Positions 1-7,062 of a stretch of DNA of 10,264 nt are shown here, in pieces. The DNA is taken from assembly GCA_964464385.1 (NCBI GenBank), contig CAYXFZ010000085.1, positions 1 through 10,264 on the forward strand, given 5' to 3'. The DNA comes from CAYXFZ01 sp964464385 (GTDB lineage Bacteria; Planctomycetota; UBA1135). How positions within the stretch are numbered: the first letter of the stretch is position 1; every line of letters starts with the position of its first letter. Below the pieces are notes generated by a model. That model was not told the origin of the DNA, did no database searches, and was given only the letters and a program-made list of their open reading frames with translations. Position numbers and translations under genes: made by a program.

Positions 1-1800
1 CAATCCTTCGAACGTGGCTAATTGCACTCGTTCCTTGCGAAGCTCAGCAGCACCGGTTGCTTGGGCCACCACCAGATCATCCATGGGGATCCCGGTAGCA
101 GCGGCAATCACCACGGCATCACCTGAAACAAGATCTGTTGCGGTGACGGAATGCCCCAGGGAAAGGAGATAGTTCAGAGCGGCTTGTAAGGCAGCGGCTT
201 GGGCCGCATCTTCGACGACCTGAAGTTGGGGTTGCAGAATGCTCAGACTGGCAGCAGGAGCATTGTTGGTCGCATCGAATTTCCAGATCCCGGCGATGGA
301 GGCAATGCCGCCCTCGACTTGCACAGAAAATTGTCGAGGGAACATCACGGCGCCCGCCTGCTCAATCACGGCATCGCAAACTTCCAGCACGAGATCCGCC
401 TGATTTGAATCGGCTCCTGCAGCCATCAATCGCGTTTTGCTGGGAGGATTGCCGATGGAAGCCTTGGCGCGGCGCAGCAAAGCAAAAGTAGCCGTCGCCG
501 GAATCCCACGTTGGCGGCAAGATTCGCCAAACACCCAAGCCAAATCCACCACGTCATTCGTCAAAAATAAGCGCAGACGGGAACCACTCAAAGTGGCATG
601 AGCGGCGACGGAAAGATCCTGTTCTGGTCCACTTACGGAAACAACCGACTCGTTGGCAGTCGGGAGAAAAAGTTCCATGACTCGATAAACCGGCTTTTTG
701 ATGCCATGCGCGGAAATGGCGCCCATGCCCAATCCCTGAAGGTCATTAATCCCGCCTTGATCATCCACATCGTGAAGCATGAAGAAAATATTACCGGCGA
801 TACCCTGAGCAGCAGACTCGGCGACCATGGCCACGAAGTTTGCAGCGGCGTGTGAGCCATCAAACTCCTCCGGTTTGTGATTTGTGTTGGGGCGGATGTT
901 CCATTCAGAAACGAGGAACTCCACGTCGCTGAGACCACCAGCAACAAGGCGGGACCGTAAAGCGGAAGGGATGCCATTGAAACGCATTTGCAACCCCATG
1001 CCATAGTTGTGCCAGGAAAGGAATTGAAGAGGAAGCCCTTGCGAAACACAGAAGTCCACAAGACTCAGGAGTGCGCTTTCTGTCCCTCCCATAGTGGACT
1101 CGGCGCCTGCCAAACCCATGCCCCCCACTTTGGCAGATGGGAAAGCTGCGGAAATTCTAGGTGCTGCAACCGTGTAAAGGCTGGTGTAGTCAGCAAGGGT
1201 GCCGCTCCAGTATTCGTAGCGGTCGGGTTCGTTCCAAATCTCAATGTAGTCCGGCGTGGATCCGCTGACCGAGATCAACTGGTTGATCTGAGAAATGACC
1301 TCATCGGACCAAGCTGTGGCATCCGAAGGCGGAATGCGAGCGCCGGGTGGGATCCCAAGGCCATCATCCGGCCCACCTCCACTCGAAAGCGAATCGGGAG
1401 TGCCCATCACAGTCAACAGGACCTTGTTGCCAACGGCCTTGGATCGGGAAACTTGCGGAGCGATTTGATTGGCAAAATTTTCTTCGTGTACCAAAAGGTT
1501 CACCCGCAACAAACCTCCAGAAGGAGCCAGAGCACTCCACGCATCGTGAGTGCTGGACAGACCACCGAAGTTCATCACCCCAGCGAGAGCGGATCCCACT
1601 GGATCCGAAAGAGATCCGGGATCCAGCACGAAGGTGGCATCTTCCAGAACGATCGAGCCTCGGGATTTGGCGGCATCCAGGTCAAAAAAATCCACATCAG
1701 GAACGACCGGTTCTTTTCCGGGGCGGAGAAAAACAAACCAAAGGGTGACCAGGGCCACCAAGAGGAGACTGACTAGGAGGAAGGTTCTGCGCGACGACAT
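1..1800 (-). CDS. Membrane-anchored clan GH-A glycoside hydrolase, GH39-like (C-terminus beyond window)
   Basis: An open frame of 600 codons runs from ATG at 1800 to the left edge without a stop, so the C-terminus is missing. Residues 6-25 are a hydrophobic stretch after MSSRR, with a Pro/Glu linker next, and no lipobox or clear AxA site: probably a signal anchor with the enzyme outside the membrane. Residues about 60-390 look like a GH-A (beta/alpha)8 barrel. IEIWNEPD gives N190-E191 as the expected Asn-Glu acid/base pair, LSWHNYG has H264, and FLVSEWNI gives E299 as candidate nucleophile. The 108-residue Glu-Glu spacing is close to that of GH39 beta-xylosidases as I recall them. Residues about 390-420 resemble the start of the beta-sandwich that follows GH39 barrels; the rest to residue 600 I do not recognise. 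The substrate cannot be read; a xyloside or other plant or algal glycan is a guess. GH30, GH79 or another GH-A family is possible. The start lies 28 nt inside the metalloprotease gene, with no clear Shine-Dalgarno, so translation may depend on upstream ribosomes. Confidence 0.75.
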   Translation of the reverse strand, partial: MSSRRTFLLVSLLLVALVTLWFVFLRPGKEPVVPDVDFFDLDAAKSRGSIVLEDATFVLDPGSLSDPVGSALAGVMNFGGLSSTHDAWSALAPSGGLLRVNLLVHEENFANQIAPQVSRSKAVGNKVLLTVMGTPDSLSSGGGPDDGLGIPPGARIPPSDATAWSDEVISQINQLISVSGSTPDYIEIWNEPDRYEYWSGTLADYTSLYTVAAPRISAAFPSAKVGGMGLAGAESTMGGTESALLSLVDFCVSQGLPLQFLSWHNYGMGLQMRFNGIPSALRSRLVAGGLSDVEFLVSEWNIRPNTNHKPEEFDGSHAAANFVAMVAESAAQGIAGNIFFMLHDVDDQGGINDLQGLGMGAISAHGIKKPVYRVMELFLPTANESVVSVSGPEQDLSVAAHATLSGSRLRLFLTNDVVDLAWVFGESCRQRGIPATATFALLRRAKASIGNPPSKTRLMAAGADSNQADLVLEVCDAVIEQAGAVMFPRQFSVQVEGGIASIAGIWKFDATNNAPAASLSILQPQLQVVEDAAQAAALQAALNYLLSLGHSVTATDLVSGDAVVIAAATGIPMDDLVVAQATGAAELRKERVQLATFEGL

Positions 1801-3987
1801 GACAAGGGATGGGAACGAGAGCGACGGGAAAGAATCACGAATAGAGCAGCAACAAACAACCAGGAGAAATCGGGAGAATCGGCAAGACCTCCACAACCGC
1901 CACCGCCGCCCGAAGATCTTGAGGAAGAGCCGGGCCCTCCAGAAACCGAGAAGGATGCCGAGGCCACGGCACCTTGACCGTTGGCAAAGATGATTTCAAT
2001 GGGATAGGATCCTGAAGACTGCTTTGGAGCCACGGCCACTACGCTAGCCGAGCTTTCCACCGTTACGCCTGCGGCAACGGCGCCCTTGGAGGCGCTTCCG
2101 AAACGAACAGAGGACGTCGCGGTCAAATTCTGACCATTGATGCGAAGCTCTTCTCCACCGGCCTCATCCCCAGAAATGGGAAAGAATCCAAGGATCAAGG
2201 GATCGGCGGCACTGACATAAGAAAATGCTCCGGAAACATCTTGGGGATCGGTTGAAGGATTGGTCACAGTAATCGTGACCTCCCCCAAGGGGCCTCCTGG
2301 GGTCGTGACCAACATTCTGGAGGAACTCTCGACAACGACAGAATTGGCAATGGAACCATCAAAGAGAACCGTAGCTTGCTCATCAAAGTTGGATCCTTCC
2401 AAGACCAAACTTGTGCCACCGGAGGCCTGCCCAGCGGAGGGAAAGACCCGAGTCACCACGGGAATATCGGCGTAACGCCAAGCTTCCGCGCCCAAAGCAA
2501 CCTGACCGTCAGGATTGTGGACACGAACATCCACGGTGCCCACGGATCCGGAAGGAGTGGTCACCTTGAGGGCAGTTGCATCGTCAAAGTTGGTCACGAC
2601 CGCTTCTTTGCCGCCAAACATGACGAAAGCACCACTCTGGAAACCAGTCCCCGTCACGGTAACGGATTCGCCGCCAGAAGTTGAACCAGTCCCACCTGAA
2701 ACTGCAGTCACCACAGGAGTCGGAGCGATTACTTCGACGGCGGCGGTGATGGGTTCGAATTGACCGGAAGGATTGGTCAAGAAAATGTCGTACACCCCAA
2801 CTGGGGCACTTGCAGAAACTGCAATCGCAAGGGTCGCGGTCGTACTAAAACTCGAAACGGCAAAGGCGGAAAGGACGGAACTGGGAGCCATCGAAGTTGC
2901 GGTCATCCCCCCCGTGGTGAAACCAGACCCAGAAATCGTCAGCACGGAAGAANNNNNNNNNNTGGCCGGGGGCCGCCGCCGCCAGGGCTGGGCGGGTGGC
3001 ACCGATGGTGTCCCGCAAGGTGCGATCTGCATCCAGGGTCAGGGTTCCGCAATTGAAGCCACCACCCGAGGCGGTGAAAAAACTGGGGCTGGGCCAACCG
3101 CCGTAAAAAGTGGAACCAAATTTTTTCTGGACGGACGCATCCCCGGTCATATTCGCCTTCGTCATATACCCATCCAGCGGAGTGGCATAGACGTAGAAGG
3201 ACTCGGCAGGGAGACCATCGATGGACCAGTTTCCACTATTGTTCGAAAAACAAGATCCTCGAAGACGACCATCCAGGGCGCTCACCGCAGCAACTAGCGC
3301 CCCCTTTGCCGCAGACCCGTCGCTCTTTTTTAGTTTTCCGGACAGAGAAGCAGCGGACCCCGAAGAGCGAATCGCGCGGGCACCGCCCGCGTCATCGTCG
3401 GTGAGCGATCGATGCAAGGTTTGACTGGTAAAAACATATGGCCACATGGTCCCGGCCAAAACGGGGGCATGATCCAAGCCAACGAAGTGGCCAATTTCAT
3501 GGGTCATGACATCCATGATGTCGTATTTTCCCGGTTCCCCGGTAAAGGTGAAATCGTGATTCTTGTCGTTAAACACGATGTCGGCGTCGGTAATGGCGCC
3601 AGTGGATTTGATGTAACTGATCCAAGTTACTGCGACCAAGGAACTGTTCCCCTGGCCCAACAACCCCGACGTGTTGGTCTTGTCGAAATAGACCAAATGG
3701 GTGGAACTGCTTTTGATATTCTTGGAGGAAGTCTGTGATTTTTCCGAAAATTGAATTTTTGAGCCGGGAGCATTTTCCCAAACTTCGAAGGATTTACGGA
3801 TGGCTGTTTTCCAGGAATTATCGGTAAATCCGCTGGGTGCTGATTTTGAAATCCGCCAAGACACCGGCCAGGAGTTCCACTTCAAATTCTTACCACCGAT
3901 GTTGATGCGAACATAGGCCTCGGCCGGAAGTACGCCAAAAACCAGGACCGCAAGAATGGCAAGAGCAAGGCGGAGAAATTTTTTCAC
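1773..3987 (-). CDS. Secreted matrixin-type metalloprotease with IPT/TIG repeats and C-terminal sorting tail (interrupted by assembly gap)
   Basis: I read two open stretches as one gene across the N gap at 2953-2962. The start is GTG at 3987: GGAG lies 8 nt upstream, the GTG overlaps the upstream stop as GTGA, and it gives a clean signal peptide (MKKFLRL, hydrophobic core, PAEA cleavage after residue 24). The ATG at 4023 would add 12 residues that spoil it. Residues about 25-210 are a metzincin domain: HEIGHFVGLDH supplies H163, H167 and H173 as zinc ligands and E164 as general base, with GTM (M181) as Met-turn. This is matrixin (M10A-like) rather than serralysin. Residues about 213-300 resemble a carboxypeptidase-regulatory-like beta-sandwich (G-x-L...G-x-W-x-I-x-G-L). 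After the gap come four IPT/TIG-like units, the first lacking its N-terminal strand. The tail has a Gly-rich run with one Cys (codon 1893-1895), a hydrophobic stretch and RRSR, like MYXO-CTERM or GlyGly-CTERM signals, suggesting surface anchoring after processing. Visible length is about 730 residues. Substrate unknown. Confidence 0.82.
2953..2962. other. Assembly gap (10 N)
   Basis: Ten consecutive N stand for unknown sequence of unknown length, flanked on the right by a G/C-dense stretch (2965-2998). The metalloprotease frame upstream leaves 2 bases before the gap and the downstream frame leaves 1 base after it, so the real gap must be a multiple of 3 for the gene to be intact. The first IPT/TIG unit after the gap starts in mid-domain (TISGSGF), so roughly 15 or more residues are probably missing. 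The apparent frame change should not be read as a biological frameshift. Confidence 0.97.
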
Positions 3988-4859
3988 GATTTGTGCTCCA
4001 CCAAAACAGGACGGCCACGCCAAAGAACGAGAGCACTGATGAGGGCAAGGCCCATCAAGAAGAGGACGAGAGGATCCACGCCGGGCGCTGGGTCCTCCAG
4101 GACGGGCTCAGGCACAGGATCCACTTCGGCGGCAGGGGTCTTTTTGCGCATGCCCGGAGCGGAGGCACCACGATCGCCATCTGCGCTACGAATGGCTGGG
4201 CCAGCGGGAAGACGATTCGCCAGTTCGGTCACCTTGGCTCGAAAATCCTCCAATACATCGGCCTCGCCCGTGCCGTCATGAAAACGCCGCAATACACGGC
4301 CAACCCCCTCGTCTACCTCCACAATTCCTTGCAACATCCCCACAGGAAGGCTCCATCCTTCGTCACCCGGGGGCCCCAAAAACAGGATGTACTTTTTGCC
4401 GACTTCCAGATTGCCCAAACCCACAATGTCGGCCCGACGGGTGGAACCATCGGCTTCCTCAAGAACCCCACCTGGCAAAACCACCTCGTGGATGCTGGGG
4501 GCCGATCCCTTGTAGGGGCGGCGAATGGTCAAGGTGTAGTGAGTCTCCAACATGGAATCATCCTCACGCATCACGGGGGTCGCGCTTTCCACCTTGGCGC
4601 CCACGACCATCTCGGCGTTTTGAATCAAGCTTTCCAAATCCACCGGTTCAGGATCGGCAAAAACCAAGAGGGATTCCCCTTGGGCCGTCAGGCCACGATG
4701 GCCTCCACTGACCCGAACTTCCATTTCCTCGGGCCCAACGGAAGGATCCGTGGGGGTGCGGAAATGAATCCACAGAGCAGCCGCCAGTAGGGACGCGGGG
4801 ATGACCCAAGCCCAAACAGGAAACGGCCGTCGTGGGCGGGGGCCTGCTTGCCGAACCAT
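3984..4859 (-). CDS. Bitopic membrane protein of unknown function, translationally coupled to the metalloprotease
   Basis: A 291-residue protein whose function I do not recognise. A basic N-terminus (R3, R8, R10, R11) precedes a hydrophobic segment at about 15-33, so the bulk should lie outside the cytoplasmic membrane. Residues about 70-205 look like one beta-rich domain. It has an AEMVVGAKVES strand, then THYTLTIRRPYKG, then HEVVLPGG, then VGKKYILFLGPP. This order (a 'status of concern' strand, 'VxxPGG', 'GxxYILFL') is one I associate with exported proteins encoded beside matrixins, but I cannot name the domain. Residues about 215-260 are a low-complexity Ala/Pro/Glu linker. The C-terminus has VPEP (249-252), a second hydrophobic segment (263-280) and RGR, roughly the layout of a PEP-CTERM-type sorting signal, although VPEP sits about ten residues too early. 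The stop overlaps the metalloprotease GTG as GTGA, so it is the first gene of the operon and may help secretion, folding or inhibition of that protease (inference). GAAG lies 7 nt before the ATG. Confidence 0.8.
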   Translation of the reverse strand: MVRQAGPRPRRPFPVWAWVIPASLLAAALWIHFRTPTDPSVGPEEMEVRVSGGHRGLTAQGESLLVFADPEPVDLESLIQNAEMVVGAKVESATPVMREDDSMLETHYTLTIRRPYKGSAPSIHEVVLPGGVLEEADGSTRRADIVGLGNLEVGKKYILFLGPPGDEGWSLPVGMLQGIVEVDEGVGRVLRRFHDGTGEADVLEDFRAKVTELANRLPAGPAIRSADGDRGASAPGMRKKTPAAEVDPVPEPVLEDPAPGVDPLVLFLMGLALISALVLWRGRPVLVEHKS

Positions 4860-4924
4860 GTCTCATCTTCAGGATATTCCATCGATCCGGCGAAAGGCGA
4901 AAGAACCCGGTATAAATAAGGGGA
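4860..4924. promoter_or_regulatory. Divergent intergenic region between the protease operon and the caspase-like gene
   Basis: These 65 bp separate two divergent start codons and must hold promoter elements for both directions unless these lie inside the genes. TATAAA at 4911-4916 resembles a plus-strand -10 box, but it is only 9-12 nt from the caspase-like starts and has no matching -35 at 17 bp, so it would give an almost leaderless message. AAGGGGA (4918-4924) is a usable Shine-Dalgarno for the ATG at 4928, better spaced than for 4925. A short direct repeat CGAAAG/GCGAAAG lies at 4891-4903. No operator could be identified. Confidence 0.4.
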
Positions 4925-7048
4925 ATGATGAAACTCGCCCCAATTTGCGCTTTGATCCCCCTTTTGGGGCCTTTAGCCCCAGAGGCCACTGCTCAGGCTC
5001 CCAAGCGGTTGGCCCTTTTGGTGGCTGTGGACGAATATTTGGATCCTCCGGCTTCCTTTTCTAATTTGGACGGTTGCGTCAACGATATCCAGCGCATTCG
5101 CAAGATCCTAGAATCCAAGAAATTTGGCTTCAAAAGCAGCGAGATCCTGGTCCTCACAAACGAACAGGCCACCCACGCAGGCTTCGTCCGCGCCTTTCAT
5201 GATCACCTGATTGCCCGCGCTGGAGCCAACACTCGAGTCCTTTTTTGGTACTCCGGACACGGCTCGCGGACCCCGGATGCCAGTGGGGTCGCGGGCGCCG
5301 AGGCAGATGGCCAAGATTCGACCCTAGTGCTCCACGACAGCCGCGCCAACGGGGATGTGTTCGATCTAACGGACGACGAACTGCATTCCTTGATCCGAGC
5401 CCTTTGCGCCAAATCCGACGATGTCACGGTGATTACCGACTGTTGCCACTCCGGCGGCAACACTCGTGGACCCGGTGGTGCCAAATCCCGCGCCGTCCAG
5501 CCTGGCAAAGAGGCGGTGAACTGGGACCGGGTCAAGGCCCTCTGGCCCGCCGGCATTCCCCTCATGGATGACGGCGACCCAGGCCGCTTTGGCGCCCTGC
5601 CTTACGTGCACTTGGCCGCCTGCGCCTTTGACCAACGAGCTGGCGAACTTGAGGTGCGCGGTGGCGACGGAGAATGGACATCCTACGGCGCCATGAGCTA
5701 CTTCCTGGGCATAGAGTTGCAAAAGTTGTCGCCTGGCACCTCGTGGGACCGTTTGGCTCGCCAAGTCGGCATGCAGGTTGCTCGGCACAAGGGCGACCAA
5801 GATGTCCAAGCCGAAGGAGAAACGCAGCGCTTGGTCTTTGGGGCGGGCTTCGCCCCCACTCCTCCGGGCTTCCCTGGCATTGCTTGGCCGGAACAAACTT
5901 CCCTGGATATCCATGCAGGCTCCGCCCATCTCTTGCGTCAAGGATCCATCATGGAAGTGACAGACTTGAACGGGAAATTGCTTGGCAAAGCAGAAATCAC
6001 TCGCATCTGGGCCGAGAAGAGTCGCGCTAATTGGGTGGGAGTCCCCCCGGATCTTCGCTCGGAAATTTCCGTGCAAGCCGTGGAAGTGCAAAGACCCGTG
6101 GGGAGTGATCCGATTCTCCTCTACGTAGAACCCGGCAAGAAGGGGGATGATATAGCCAGCCTCCTAAGTTCCCGCCCGGATCAACTCCTAGAAATCACCC
6201 GCGAGCCCGTCCGTGGCAATGGTTACCAGCTCTGGCAACCGCAAGGTGGTCGGGAATGGGAATTGTCCACTTGCGCCGACGGCCTCGTGCTCAATGTTGC
6301 CGAGGGCCTTAGCTTTCGCGCCCCGAGCCAAATTCTGGCCGACCGTGTAGGCCTGCGCATGTTGCAGGAATCCCGCTACCTGACACTGCTGCAACTAGGC
6401 TCCTCCAGAAACAGTTCGGTTCCACTGGAAATTTCGATCAGGATTCCTTCGGAGGAAACAATCCAGGCTCTTCGGGAGGCCCGCAACATGACGGCCGAGA
6501 ACCTGAATGCCGCCGAAATTCGCCAGTCGCAGAGCCGTGGCCTGAATGGAGAGACCGCCGGCACAATGGAAATCTTGGATCACGGCGGGGAAGAAAACGT
6601 GGACCTTTTTCAGATCGTCGTGGATCTCCCCGAGAATCATCCTCCGGTATTTATTTCCATCCTGAATGTCAGCGAAGACCGCAGTATCAGTGTGATCTAT
6701 CCGACTGGCCAACGCCGAGACAACCAATTCCGTGGCTCGGATCCCCCCTTGTTGGCGAATGCCCATATTTTCGTCGATCCGGAATGGACCTTGGATCGCC
6801 CCAGCCGAGAGAGATTCTTAATTCTGGCCACCGAAGAGTGGGTGGACTTCACCCCTCTGCAAAGGGAAGCGGGCATCCGCAAAACGCGATCCGGAGATGG
6901 CGGGGTCATCCTGGTGACCGAAGACGGCTTCCCGCCGGAGCTTTTGCAAGCTCTGCATCCTGGAAAGACCCGTGGCGCCGGTGGCTTTGCCCCCAAGCGG
7001 GCTGGCTTCGGCGTGGCCGCGTTGGACGTCTTGGTGACCGGCGTCTAA
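4925..7048 (+). CDS. Secreted caspase-like (C14, metacaspase-type) protease with DUF4384-like C-terminal region
   Basis: 707 residues, or 706 from the second ATG at 4928, which has better spacing to AAGGGGA. A signal peptide (MKLAP, hydrophobic core, cleavage near ATAQA) points to export. Residues about 28-310 form a caspase-like fold. It starts with the first strand (LALLVAVDEY) and the N-x-L-x-GCVND segment typical of metacaspase-type proteins. WYSGHGS gives catalytic H112, and ITDCCHSGG gives C174 as nucleophile, with C173 beside it. VHLAAC follows, and a closing DVQAEGETQRLVFG motif (about 293-306) is common at the end of bacterial C14 domains. Both dyad residues are present, so activity is plausible; Arg/Lys specificity is known for metacaspases, but here the acidic pocket is not proven. 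Residues about 315-540 are beta-rich and unassigned. Residues about 560-655 (VFISILNVSEDRSISVIYP, then an aromatic/ILATEEW strand) match the DUF4384 pattern often attached to C14 domains. The stop TAA directly abuts the stop of the convergent HEAT-repeat gene. Confidence 0.88.
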   Translation: MMKLAPICALIPLLGPLAPEATAQAPKRLALLVAVDEYLDPPASFSNLDGCVNDIQRIRKILESKKFGFKSSEILVLTNEQATHAGFVRAFHDHLIARAGANTRVLFWYSGHGSRTPDASGVAGAEADGQDSTLVLHDSRANGDVFDLTDDELHSLIRALCAKSDDVTVITDCCHSGGNTRGPGGAKSRAVQPGKEAVNWDRVKALWPAGIPLMDDGDPGRFGALPYVHLAACAFDQRAGELEVRGGDGEWTSYGAMSYFLGIELQKLSPGTSWDRLARQVGMQVARHKGDQDVQAEGETQRLVFGAGFAPTPPGFPGIAWPEQTSLDIHAGSAHLLRQGSIMEVTDLNGKLLGKAEITRIWAEKSRANWVGVPPDLRSEISVQAVEVQRPVGSDPILLYVEPGKKGDDIASLLSSRPDQLLEITREPVRGNGYQLWQPQGGREWELSTCADGLVLNVAEGLSFRAPSQILADRVGLRMLQESRYLTLLQLGSSRNSSVPLEISIRIPSEETIQALREARNMTAENLNAAEIRQSQSRGLNGETAGTMEILDHGGEENVDLFQIVVDLPENHPPVFISILNVSEDRSISVIYPTGQRRDNQFRGSDPPLLANAHIFVDPEWTLDRPSRERFLILATEEWVDFTPLQREAGIRKTRSGDGGVILVTEDGFPPELLQALHPGKTRGAGGFAPKRAGFGVAALDVLVTGV

Positions 7049-7062
7049 CTACTTCGTCGGTC
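7036..7062. terminator. Candidate bidirectional hairpin across the stop-stop junction
   Basis: GACCGGCG (7036-7043) can pair with CGTCGGTC (7055-7062) in an 8-bp stem with one G-T wobble and an 11-nt loop. The symmetry centre is at 7049, exactly where the TAA of the caspase-like gene meets the TAG of the convergent lipoprotein gene. The position suits a shared terminator, but there is no T-tract on either strand and both arms are coding, so the stem may be chance or may act only as a 3'-end stabiliser. Confidence 0.3.

Noticed and set aside
1580..1635. Cluster of GGATCC/GATCC sites
   Set aside because: Three GGATCC-type sites in about 50 bp fall in codons for Asp-Pro and Gly-Ser phrases of the glycosidase. 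GGATCC is frequent across the window, so I see no special element.
988..1776. 262-codon open frame on the plus strand
   Set aside because: It lies antisense to the glycosidase frame, which carries coherent GH-A motifs. Its own translation is rich in Arg, Ser and Gly with no domain, so it is a shadow frame.
1773..3032. Separate IPT-repeat gene beginning to the right of the gap
   Set aside because: The only ATG that makes it a separate gene lies upstream of the N gap in a frame running through the metalloprotease, and there is no signal peptide. The phase difference comes from the placeholder length.
3993..4790. 265-codon plus-strand open frame opposite the membrane protein gene
   Set aside because: The minus-strand frame has two membrane segments and a GTGA-coupled end; the plus-strand translation has no coherent domain.
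4911..4916. TATAAA as a firm -10 promoter box
   Set aside because: It is too near the start codon and has no -35 partner at normal spacing, so it is mentioned only within the intergenic entry.
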